This document shows positions 26,033 to 33,587 of a stretch of 64,000 bases of DNA, in pieces (position 1 is the stretch's first letter; every line of letters starts with the position of its first letter). Under the pieces are notes generated by a model. It was not told the DNA's origin and made no database searches. It saw only the letters and a list, made by a program, of their open reading frames with translations. The stretch lies in assembly GCF_001997345.1 (NCBI RefSeq), contig NZ_CP019606.1:2604001-2668000 (forward strand), given 5' to 3'. This DNA is from Tessaracoccus aquimaris (GTDB lineage: Bacteria > Actinomycetota > Actinomycetes > Propionibacteriales > Propionibacteriaceae). A program made the translations under genes and the position numbers.

Positions 26033-26120
26033 GGCGTTGAGCAGTAACCGGGACTCGTTCGCGATTCGAACGTGCAAACGCGGCAAACCCGACAACGAAC
26101 GCCGACTACTGCTCAACGCC
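26033..26120. repeat. Extragenic inverted repeat, copy B
   Basis: Arms GGCGTTGAGCAGTA (26033-26046) and TACTGCTCAACGCC (26107-26120) pair perfectly. Inward the CTCGTT/AACGAA pair and the central ATTCGAACGTGCAAACGCG match copy A, while the intervening arm bases differ from A on both sides in a compensatory way. It sits between the convergent ends of pabA and the DUF881 gene. Confidence 0.8.
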
Positions 26121-26217
26121 AGACCATGCCCGCGGAGCGAGGAGGTCCGACACGTCCCGCCCTGCGCGAAGAGACGAGACCGCGGCGTTCCGAGACGCCG
26201 GCCCCCAATGATTCCCG

Positions 26218-26994
26218 TCAGCCCTGGCGGGCGAAGCGCAGGCCGACGGTGCCGTCGTAGGCGGGCAGTTCGAGGGTGCCGACCCGGTCGACCGAGTAGC
26301 CGAGGCCGTAGGCGGCGACGTACTGGCGGTAGATCTCGATGGCGTGCGACTCGTCGAGGCCCCGCTGCAGCGACTCCTGGTCGCCGATCGCCTCGATCAC
26401 GTACGGCGGTGCGTACGGGATGCCGTGCAGCACGACGGTGTTTCCGACGCACTTGATGCCCGTCGTCGAGATGACCCGCTCACCCTGGATGGTCATGGCC
26501 TCCGCGCCGCCCGCCCACAATGCGTTGACGACGGCCTGGATGTCCTGCTGGTGCACCACGAGCGCATCGTCGTCGACGCCGGCCGGCTTCACGTCGTTGG
26601 GGGCGTCCATCAGCGTGACCCGCAGCCCCGGCCCCGTGACGGGCAGCATGCTCGCCTCGAGCTCGGCGACGCGCACCTCCTGCGACAGGCCGCTGCTGCC
26701 GGGTTGGGCAGCCGACAGGGACTCGACCTCTCCGCTCAGTTCCGACGCGTGGCCGCGCAGTTCCTCGTTCCGGTCGGCCTGAGTGACGATCAGGTCGCGG
26801 AGGTCGGCGCCGCGGTCGCTGCGCAGGTCCGTGCCGCGCGCCGCGAGCCCTGCGACGGTCATCATGAGGCCTGCGAGCACGCAGACGAGCACCGTAGCCA
26901 CGCGACCCTTGGGCGAGCGGCGCCGCTCCTGGTTGCGGGAGATGTTGGCGCGCACGCGTGGGATGCGTCCCTTCAGCCACTCCCACCCGTTCAT
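26218..26994 (-). CDS. DUF881-family membrane protein
   Basis: The 258-residue protein has a basic N-terminus, one membrane helix (ATVLVCVLAGLMMTVAGLAA, about 33-52), a short coiled-coil-like segment (LRDLIVTQADRNEELRGHASELSGEVESL, split over heptads) and a DUF881 domain (GPGLRVTLMDAP; HQQDIQAVVNALWAGGAEAM; GIPYAPPYVIEAIG). Its mycobacterial counterpart lies between crgA and trpG, exactly as here, and is thought to be divisome-associated. TAGGCT six bases before the ATG suggests a leaderless mRNA. Function is not established. Confidence 0.9.
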   Translation of the reverse strand: MNGWEWLKGRIPRVRANISRNQERRRSPKGRVATVLVCVLAGLMMTVAGLAARGTDLRSDRGADLRDLIVTQADRNEELRGHASELSGEVESLSAAQPGSSGLSQEVRVAELEASMLPVTGPGLRVTLMDAPNDVKPAGVDDDALVVHQQDIQAVVNALWAGGAEAMTIQGERVISTTGIKCVGNTVVLHGIPYAPPYVIEAIGDQESLQRGLDESHAIEIYRQYVAAYGLGYSVDRVGTLELPAYDGTVGLRFARQG

Positions 26995-27000
26995 GCGCCC

Positions 27001-27006
27001 AGCCTA
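27001..27006 (-). promoter_or_regulatory. -10 box (TAGGCT) for leaderless DUF881 mRNA
   Basis: On the minus strand TAGGCT is followed by six bases and then the ATG at 26994. Confidence 0.5.
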
Positions 27007-27100
27007 GCTGGGCTCCGAGCGTCTGAGCGGCCCCAGAATGTGTAATCGGGCGCGGCTCAATTAGGCTATGCCGGTCCGGAGAATCGTTGAGGAGGCACCA

Positions 27101-27385
27101 GTGCCCGAATCCAAGGTCCGCAAGCAGGCCGAGACCAAGAAGAGGTCGAAGGAAAAGGCCGATCTCGTAGAGCAGCGCAGCGAGCGCCAGCGCCTCGCGC
27201 CCGCCAACCGCAACTGGGTGCCCGCCGTCTTCATCCCCGTGGGCCTGCTCGGCGTCGCCTGGATGGTCGTCAACAGCCTCGCGGGCCAGGCGATCCCGTT
27301 CATGCGCGCCCTCGGCGACTGGAACATAGCGATCGGCCTCGGCCTGATCGTGGCGTGCTTCTCGTTCATGACGCTCTGGAAGTGA
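27101..27385 (+). CDS. crgA: Cell division protein CrgA
   Basis: The 94-residue protein has a basic N-terminus (ESKVRKQAETKKRSKEK) and two membrane helices (NWVPAVFIPVGLLGVAWMVV and WNIAIGLGLIVACFSFM), as in CrgA, which helps place FtsZ and recruits peptidoglycan synthases at the septum. GTG 27101 has GAGGAGG five bases upstream and gives the family length; an earlier ATG at 27068 has neither. A TAGGCT box at 27062-27067 is a possible -10. It is divergent from the DUF881 gene as in mycobacteria. Confidence 0.93.
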   Translation: MPESKVRKQAETKKRSKEKADLVEQRSERQRLAPANRNWVPAVFIPVGLLGVAWMVVNSLAGQAIPFMRALGDWNIAIGLGLIVACFSFMTLWK

Positions 27386-28035
27386 GCCTCCCCGAGCCGC
27401 TCGGCACGTTCGACGCCGTCATCTTCGACTTCGACGGCACCCTTGCCGACTCGCACGAGTCGATGATGAACGCCTACCGCGTCTTCGCGGCCGAGTACGG
27501 CGTCGACTACAAGCTGGCCGAGCAGTACACCGGCATGCCGACGGAGGCCGTCGCGAAGATCCTGCTCCCGCCCGAACTTGCGCGCGCGGGCGGCCTGCGG
27601 ATCGACGAACTCGAGAGCACCAACACCGGCGGCGTCGTGGCGCTCCCCGGGGCCGTGGCCGCGCTCGCCGCGATCCCACCCGACAGGCAGGCGATCGCCA
27701 CCAGTTGCACGGACCGCCTGATCGCGGCCCGGATGCGCGCTGCCGACCTGCCGATGCCCGCCGTGGTCGTCACCCGCGACATGGTCGCCGAGGGCAAGCC
27801 TGCTCCCGATTCGTTCCTGCTCGCCGCCGAGAGGCTGGGCGTCGACCCTGCCCGCTGCGTCGTCCTCGAGGACGCGCCCGCGGGGGTCCGCGGAGCAAAG
27901 GCCGCGGGCTGCGCCACCATCGGGGTGCGGACCCGCTACGACGACGAGGCCCTCGCGTCCGACTGGTGTGTCGACACCCTGGCGGACCTGCGCTTTGTCG
28001 CCACCGACGGCGGCATCGTCGTCACGCCCGCCTGA
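27382..28035 (+). CDS. HAD-superfamily phosphatase (phosphoglycolate-phosphatase-like)
   Basis: This 217-residue HAD hydrolase has motif I FDFDGTLADS, a helical cap (about residues 25-85), motif II SCT, motif III KPAPDSFLLAAERLG and motif IV VLEDAPAGVRGAKAAG. The layout matches beta-phosphoglucomutase and phosphoglycolate-phosphatase relatives that act on small phosphorylated metabolites. The GTG at 27382 overlaps the crgA TGA by 3 bases, so the two are likely co-translated. Substrate is unknown. It ends 7 bases from the convergent UPF0145 gene. Confidence 0.88.
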   Translation: MSLPEPLGTFDAVIFDFDGTLADSHESMMNAYRVFAAEYGVDYKLAEQYTGMPTEAVAKILLPPELARAGGLRIDELESTNTGGVVALPGAVAALAAIPPDRQAIATSCTDRLIAARMRAADLPMPAVVVTRDMVAEGKPAPDSFLLAAERLGVDPARCVVLEDAPAGVRGAKAAGCATIGVRTRYDDEALASDWCVDTLADLRFVATDGGIVVTPA

Positions 28036-28042
28036 CGCGCGC

Positions 28043-28714
28043 TCAGGCCTGCTGGGACCGCAGCGTCACGGCCGTCCCGTAGGCCGTCAGTTCCGTGACC
28101 GTCTCGCTGATCTTCCCACCGTCGAACCGCACCCCGACCACCGCGTCGGCACCCGCCTCGACGGCCTGCTGCACCATCGCCCCGACGGCGTCCTGACGGG
28201 CCGCGGTGTTCACGAAGGCCATCTCAGGGTTGTGCGCCATGTCGCGCGGGCGGGTGGCGATCCCGATCACCACGCCCACGACGCCTGTCACCTCGCGCCC
28301 CGGCAGGAACTCCGTGGTGGCAACGGGGATCGGGTACGACACGAACACGGGCCGCCTCGGGTCGACGTCGCGCTGCGGCTGCGGCGAGATCGGCGCGGGC
28401 GTGGGCGACGCTGGTGCCACCGGCTTGCCCTGTCCCGGGCCGGGGTGCGCTGGCGTCCCCTGCGCGGGCTGCGTGGGGGCCGGTTGTGGCTGCGCCGGAC
28501 GCGACTGCGTCGACGGCGCTGGCTGAGTCGGCTGGGCCGATGGTCCCGGCTGGCCGGGCTGGGCCGTCCGCGTCGGTGGGGCCGGCTTAGGTGGGGTCGC
28601 CTGTCCGCCTGGCTGCGCTGAACGCTGCCGGGGCAGCGTGCCGGGTGGCCTCGGAACGGGCGGCTGCGGCCGTGGTCGTGGCCGCTCCGCCGACCCCTGT
28701 GGCTGCGTTGTCAT
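28043..28714 (-). CDS. UPF0145 (YbjQ) domain protein with proline-rich N-terminus
   Basis: The last 100 residues match UPF0145/YbjQ, a small pentamer-forming putative metal-binding family: TTEFLPGREVTGVVGVVIGIATR, then AVEAGADAVVGVRFDGGK and AYGTAVTL. YbjQ itself is about 107 residues; here about 120 residues of Pro/Gln/Thr-rich, probably disordered sequence precede it. No signal peptide or membrane helix is seen. TAGGCT six bases before the ATG suggests leaderless expression. The role is unknown. Confidence 0.85.
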   Translation of the reverse strand: MTTQPQGSAERPRPRPQPPVPRPPGTLPRQRSAQPGGQATPPKPAPPTRTAQPGQPGPSAQPTQPAPSTQSRPAQPQPAPTQPAQGTPAHPGPGQGKPVAPASPTPAPISPQPQRDVDPRRPVFVSYPIPVATTEFLPGREVTGVVGVVIGIATRPRDMAHNPEMAFVNTAARQDAVGAMVQQAVEAGADAVVGVRFDGGKISETVTELTAYGTAVTLRSQQA

Positions 28715-28720
28715 CTCGCC

Positions 28721-28726
28721 AGCCTA
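28721..28726 (-). promoter_or_regulatory. -10 box (TAGGCT) for leaderless UPF0145 mRNA
   Basis: TAGGCT on the minus strand, six bases, then ATG at 28714; the same box and spacing as at 27001. Confidence 0.5.
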
Positions 28727-28754
28727 GTGCGACGGCGGTCCGAGCGGCGCCGGG

Positions 28755-28760
28755 TAGGAT
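28755..28760 (+). promoter_or_regulatory. -10 box (TAGGAT) for leaderless lysS mRNA
   Basis: TAGGAT lies 7 bases before the GTG at 28768. This decides the start over an in-frame ATG at 28759 that overlaps the box. Confidence 0.5.
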
Positions 28761-28767
28761 GTCGCGC

Positions 28768-30276
28768 GTGACCGACGACCCCAATCAGCTGCCCAGCGAC
28801 TCCGAGCAGACCGCGATCCGCAAAGAGAAGCGCGAACGCCTTCTGACCTCAGGCGTCGAGGCGTATCCGGCCGACCTGACCCGCACCCACACCCTGCGCG
28901 AGATCCGCGCCGGATGGGGGCACCTGGAGGCGGGCGAGGAGACGCAGGACGAGGTGACCACGGGTGGCCGCATCGTGTTCGTCCGCAACACGGGCAAGCT
29001 CGCCTTCGCGACGCTGCAGGACGGGTTCACGCCCGACGACAACGGCGAGCGGCTCCAGGTGATGCTCTCGCTCGCCGAGGTCGGCGAGGAGTCGCTCGCC
29101 GCCTGGAAGGCTGACGTCGACCTTGGCGACTTCGTCTGGGTGCGGGGCCGCGTCATCGCGTCGAAGCGCGGCGAACTGTCGGTGATGGCGAGCGAGTGGA
29201 AGATGGCGGCCAAGTCGCTGCGACCGCTGCCCGTCATGCACAAGGACCTCTCCGAGGAGGCCCGGGTGCGTCGCCGCTACGTCGACCTGATCGTCCGCGA
29301 CGAGGCCCGCGACATCCTCCGCAAGCGCTCGGCCATCACCCGCGCCGTCCGCGATTCCCTCTACGACAAGGGCTTCCTCGAGGTCGAGACGCCGATCCTG
29401 CAACTCGTGCACGGCGGCGCGGCAGCGCGCCCCTTCGAGACGCACATCAACGCGTTCGACATCGGCATGTCGCTTCGGATCGCGCTCGAACTGCACCTCA
29501 AGCGCACCATGGTCGGCGGCGCCGACCGCGTCTTCGAGATGGGCCGGGTGTTCCGCAACGAGGGCATCGACTCGAGCCATTCGGCGGAGTTCACCATGCT
29601 CGAGGCCTACATGGCGTGGGGCGACCAGACGACGGTCGCCCGACTCATCCAGGACATCATCGTCGCCTCCGCGGACGCCGTCGGTTCCCGGGTCGTCGAC
29701 TCGCCCAAGGGCGAGATCAACCTTGACGGCGAATGGGCGTGGGTCTCGGTGTTCCCGGCCCTTTCGGCGAAGGTCGGCGAGGAGCTGACCGTCGAGACGC
29801 CACTGGAGCGGCTGAAGGCGATCGCGGCCGAGCACGAGTTGGAGTACGACCCGAAGCTCGGCGCGGACAAGCTCATCATGAAGCTGTTCGAGGACCTCGT
29901 CGAGCCGGACCTGATCCAGCCGACCTTCGTCTACGACTACCCCTCGATCGCCCAGCCGCTCGCCCGCCCGCACCGCACCCAGCCGGGCAAGGTCGAGGCG
30001 TGGGACCTGATCATCGGCGGCATGGAGCGCGGCACCGGTTTCACCGAGTTGGTCGACCCGGTCGTGCAGCGCGACGTGCTTGTCGCGCAGTCGCTGCAGG
30101 CGGCCGCGGGTGACCCAGAGGCGATGCAGTTCGACTCGGACTTCATCGAGGCGCTCGAGTTCGGCGTCCCGCCGATGGGTGGCCTCGGGCTCGGCATCGA
30201 CCGGCTCATCATGCTGCTGACGGGTGTCGGGATCCGCGAGACGATCCTCTACCCGCTGCTGCGCCCCCAGGGCTGA
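28768..30276 (+). CDS. lysS: Lysyl-tRNA synthetase, class II
   Basis: The 502-residue enzyme charges tRNA-Lys. It has an N-terminal OB-fold anticodon-binding domain (about 60-165: GRIVFVRNTGKLAFATLQDG) and a class II catalytic core with motif 1 (VRDSLYDKGFLEVETPIL), motif 2 (VFEMGRVFRNEGIDSSHSAEFTM) and motif 3 (GGLGLGIDRLIMLLTG). The GIDSSHSAEFTMLEAY and RGTGFTELVDP variants are those I associate with actinobacterial LysRS rather than enterobacterial LysS. Start codon GTG is set by the -10 box. It is an essential, single-copy gene here and its end overlaps the shifted C-terminus of the opposing EamA remnant. Confidence 0.95.
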   Translation: MTDDPNQLPSDSEQTAIRKEKRERLLTSGVEAYPADLTRTHTLREIRAGWGHLEAGEETQDEVTTGGRIVFVRNTGKLAFATLQDGFTPDDNGERLQVMLSLAEVGEESLAAWKADVDLGDFVWVRGRVIASKRGELSVMASEWKMAAKSLRPLPVMHKDLSEEARVRRRYVDLIVRDEARDILRKRSAITRAVRDSLYDKGFLEVETPILQLVHGGAAARPFETHINAFDIGMSLRIALELHLKRTMVGGADRVFEMGRVFRNEGIDSSHSAEFTMLEAYMAWGDQTTVARLIQDIIVASADAVGSRVVDSPKGEINLDGEWAWVSVFPALSAKVGEELTVETPLERLKAIAAEHELEYDPKLGADKLIMKLFEDLVEPDLIQPTFVYDYPSIAQPLARPHRTQPGKVEAWDLIIGGMERGTGFTELVDPVVQRDVLVAQSLQAAAGDPEAMQFDSDFIEALEFGVPPMGGLGLGIDRLIMLLTGVGIRETILYPLLRPQG

Positions 30277-31185
30277 CCTCACCCAGTAAGGCCCCCAGAC
30301 CGGTCAGGCCGGGGGGACGCTCTGGCAGCGGCTCGGCCGACTCGTTGCCGCGGACCCCGACGAGCGTGGCGAGCAGGATCAGAGCGCCGCCGAGGATCAG
30401 TCGGAGCGTGACGTGCTCGCCGCCGAAGGCGACCGCGAACGCCGAGGCGAACACCGGCTCGAGCGTCATCAGCAGCGCGGTGCGCGTCGGCGGGATGTGC
30501 CGCTGGGCCCACGTCTGCAGCGCCATCGTGACGATGCCCGCCAGGATCGCCGTGTATCCGATCGCAAGCCACACCGACCCGACGGCGGGCACGTGGTAGC
30601 CGCCGGGGGCGCCCCGACGCCGCAGACGACCGCGACGCCGATCAACTGGACGACGGCAAGGCTGATGGGGTCCATGCTGGTCGCGTGCCGGTCGAGCACC
30701 ACGATGTGCACGGCGTAGAGCGCGGCGCCCGCGAGGGTCAGCCACTCCCCCAACCCGAAGCCGGTCACGCCGTTGAGGCTCAACACCCCGAGCCCCGCGA
30801 CGGCGAGCAGCACCGCGAGCCAGACGCCGCGGCCGGGTCGGGCACGAAACGCCAACCACACCACCAACGGCGTGATGACGACATAGGTTCCGGTGATGAA
30901 GCCAGACACGGAGGCCGCCGTGGTCTGCAGGCCGATGGTCTGGACGATCTGGCCCGCGCCGTAGATGGCGCCGATGCCGAGGCCGGTCAGCCACTGGCGT
31001 CCCGTCAGGCGGCGCAGCCGGGGCAGGAAGATCAGCGCGGGGATCAGCGAGCCGATCGCGAACCTGACGGCGAGGAAGTCGACGGGGTCGATCAGCGAGA
31101 CGGCGTCCTTGATGACGAAGAAGGTCGACCCCCAGATCGCCGTGATCACGACGATCGCCAACGTGGCGAGGGTCGATCGCTGCAT
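30209..31185 (-). pseudogene. EamA/DMT-family transporter, frameshifted
   Basis: Translation from ATG 31185 (AGGAGG upstream) gives the first seven or so helices of a drug/metabolite transporter (IWGSTFFVIKDAVSLIDP; YVVITPLVVWLAFRARPGRG; VQLIGVAVVCGVGAP). Near 30602-30614 the frame is lost; in the next frame the protein resumes as GGYHVPAVGSVWLAIGYTAILAG through TLEPVFASAFAVAFGGE and LILLATLVGVRG. One missing base in the GGGGG or CCCC run would restore about 325 residues with ten helices. The resumed frame ends only at 30209, inside lysS. It could be a real decaying gene or a sequencing error; transported substrate is unknown. Confidence 0.8.
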
Positions 31186-31284
31186 GGGGCCTCCTGGCGC
31201 ACGTGGATGACGACAACCTAGAACCAGCGGCCCCCCGCTGCCAAGCGCGGCTAGATTGGGGCACAGCCGGGAGAAAGGAACGCG

Positions 31285-32151
31285 ATGGCGATCCTGATCG
31301 ACCCGCCCCGCTGGCCGGCCCACGGCACCGTGTTCAGCCACCTCGTCTCGGACTCCTCGCTCGAGGAGTTGCACGCCTTCGCGCGGGCGGCGGGGCTGCC
31401 GAGCCGGGCCTTCGACCACGACCACTACGACGTGCCCCAGGCCCGCTACGACGACCTGGTCGCGGCGGGCGCGCTGCCGGTGCGCGAGCGCGACCTGGTC
31501 CGCAGGCTGATCGACTCCGGGCTGCGCGTCCGAAAGGCAGACAAGACCCCCACTCGGGACGCCGCGCTCGACGCCGCCGCCCGCGACTGGGCGCGCTACG
31601 ACCTGCCGGAGGGCCTGCGCGACGACCTGCTTGGGCGCTGGCGTGAGCCGCACCGCCACTACCACGACGTCCGGCACCTCGCCGCCTGCCTAGCGGCCCT
31701 CGATGACCTCGGCGCGACGCAGCGCCCCGTGCGGCTCGCGGCCTGGTTCCACGACGCCGTCTACGAGGGCGTCCACGGCAGCGACGAGGAACGCTCCGCG
31801 GCGCTCGCCGAGGAGCGCCTGGCCGGCCTGCTTGACGCCGCCGAGGCTGCGGAGGTCGCACGACTGGTGCGGATGACCGCCGAGCACCGGCCAACCGACG
31901 CGCCGTCCAAGCTCCTCTCCGACGCCGACCTCTCGGTGCTCGGCCAGTCGCCGGGCCGCTACCACGTCTACCTGCGCGACGTGCGCCTCGACTACGCCCA
32001 CCTCGACGACGAGACCTGGCGGTCTGGCCGACGCACGGTCGTCCAAGCCCTGCTCGCCGCCGACCCACTGTTCCACACGCAGCAGGGCTCGGCGCTGTGG
32101 GCCGAGGCCGCCAGCCGCAACCTCGCGGACGAGTTGGCAGGCCTCACCTGA
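31285..32151 (+). CDS. DUF4031 and HD-type hydrolase fusion protein
   Basis: The 288-residue protein joins an N-terminal DUF4031 domain (ILIDPPRWPAHGTVFSHLVSD to about residue 78) to an HD-like predicted metal-dependent phosphohydrolase (about 110-288) with HYHDVRHL, AAWFHDAVY carrying the HD pair, and TAEHRPTD. Such hydrolases act on nucleotides or phosphate esters; the real substrate is unknown. ATG 31285 is preceded by GAAAGGA. It lies 26 bases before the exported-protein module but shares no visible function with it. Confidence 0.85.
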   Translation: MAILIDPPRWPAHGTVFSHLVSDSSLEELHAFARAAGLPSRAFDHDHYDVPQARYDDLVAAGALPVRERDLVRRLIDSGLRVRKADKTPTRDAALDAAARDWARYDLPEGLRDDLLGRWREPHRHYHDVRHLAACLAALDDLGATQRPVRLAAWFHDAVYEGVHGSDEERSAALAEERLAGLLDAAEAAEVARLVRMTAEHRPTDAPSKLLSDADLSVLGQSPGRYHVYLRDVRLDYAHLDDETWRSGRRTVVQALLAADPLFHTQQGSALWAEAASRNLADELAGLT

Positions 32152-32177
32152 ACCCCGCCTCACTACGCTTGGGCACC

Positions 32178-33587
32178 ATGTCCAGCGACGAGAGCACCAC
32201 CGACGACCCGTCCCAGGAACCGCCGAAGCGGCTGCTCAGGTGGTGGATCCTCGCGGGCGTCGCGGCGGCGGTGGCCGTGGCCCTCGCCGTCTCGGCCCCC
32301 ACTCTGCTGAGGAATCAGGCGGAGGCGGAGGCACGCGACTCCATCATCAAGGCCTTCGACTCGGCAGCGGAGAGCTCGCTCGGCGGCTTCGCGGTGAACA
32401 GCGAGGGCGTCACGTCGCACACTGGCGGCGGCTACGGTCCGGGCGACGTCCAGGCGTTCGGCAACGACCCGCTGCTGAGCAGGGCCGAGGCTCTGACGTC
32501 ACTCGGCCGGGGCGAGGACTTCGACCCGAAGCTCCTGCTGCAGCGCATAGAGGAGCGGGAGGCCGACTGCCCGTCGACCGCCTCGGGCTCGCAGGTGCGT
32601 CTCAAGCGGATCGACGAGACCCTCACCTTCACCGGATGCACGGCCCCCGGGGCCGTCTCCAACCTCAAGGTCTGGCGCGGCGACCGCCAACTCGACACCT
32701 CCTTCACCACCTGGTTCTCCCGCGAGGGCCTCGACTTCCTGCGGGGCTTCGCGATCGACGGCGCCGCCACCGACAGGCTCTACCAACTCGAGATCACCCC
32801 GCAGCGCGTCAGCATGGCGCTGGCCGACCCGGGCCGACCTGAGGCGTGCGTCGTGAACCGCTGGACCTGGTTCGTTGACGCCAATGGGGTCTCGCTCGAC
32901 AACCTGGCATGCGAGAAGGCGTCCAAGGACCCCTGGGGGACCGAGCCCATGGCCGACGCCGACTTCGAGCCCTACGCCACCGTCGGCGACTGGGACCCGG
33001 CCGCCAGCCTCGACGAGATGACCGGTGCGCTCACGGCCGCGGGCGCCGCGCCCGACGCCCGCCTCGAGTCAGCCCGTCTGACGCTCGCCGGCCCATCGGG
33101 GGACGTCCCGGTCCTCACGGCAAGCGGCGGCGGCTACGACGCCGTCGTCGCGCTGCTCGCCTCCGACCAGCCGCGCCTCAGGGCGGCCGAGCAACGCGCG
33201 CCTGGGGTGCTGGGAAAGCCTTGGCCGGAACAGGCCGCCGGCTGGACGCTCACCGCCACGCCTGCCGGGCCGATCGGGGAGGCCGGCGCCCGCTACCGCA
33301 AGGGCGAGTTCACCGTCACCGCGACGATGGCGCCGCTGGAGCCGCTGCCGCCCAACTGGTACGACTGGCTCAGCGAGAACACCTACCCCGGCACCAAGGA
33401 GGGCGACGCGACCTGCGGCGGGCCTCTCTCGCTCGGGCTCCCGTTCTCCATGGACTCGTGCCACGTCCCCGTCGCGGGCGGCGCGCTGATCGTCAGCACG
33501 GAAAAGTACGACCGCGACATCCGCGACGCGATCCTGCCGCCGATGGGCGAGCTTGCCACCGCCATCGTCAAGGAGGTCTCCAAGTGA
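32178..33587 (+). CDS. Exported membrane-anchored protein, module gene A1 (unknown family)
   Basis: The 469-residue protein has a short charged N-terminus, one membrane helix (WWILAGVAAAVAVALAVSAP, about 22-41) and an external domain. It is closely related to A2 at 34895: both contain QVRLKRIDE-x-LTF, SFTTWFSREGL, GFAIDGAATDRLY, RVSMAL and a Cys-VV-x-RWTW segment. Six cysteines are shared with A2 and can form three pairs (DC...GC; CVV...ACE; CGG...SC). No known family was recognised. The stop overlaps the GTG of B1 (GTGA), so A1 and B1 are made together. A TACGCT box 8 bases before the ATG may be the -10. Confidence 0.88.
   Translation: MSSDESTTDDPSQEPPKRLLRWWILAGVAAAVAVALAVSAPTLLRNQAEAEARDSIIKAFDSAAESSLGGFAVNSEGVTSHTGGGYGPGDVQAFGNDPLLSRAEALTSLGRGEDFDPKLLLQRIEEREADCPSTASGSQVRLKRIDETLTFTGCTAPGAVSNLKVWRGDRQLDTSFTTWFSREGLDFLRGFAIDGAATDRLYQLEITPQRVSMALADPGRPEACVVNRWTWFVDANGVSLDNLACEKASKDPWGTEPMADADFEPYATVGDWDPAASLDEMTGALTAAGAAPDARLESARLTLAGPSGDVPVLTASGGGYDAVVALLASDQPRLRAAEQRAPGVLGKPWPEQAAGWTLTATPAGPIGEAGARYRKGEFTVTATMAPLEPLPPNWYDWLSENTYPGTKEGDATCGGPLSLGLPFSMDSCHVPVAGGALIVSTEKYDRDIRDAILPPMGELATAIVKEVSK

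Noticed and set aside
30291..30315. CCCCC...GGGGG hairpin after lysS as terminator
   Set aside because: The outer stem is only 5 bp with an interrupted interior, and it lies within the shifted EamA frame; too weak to call.
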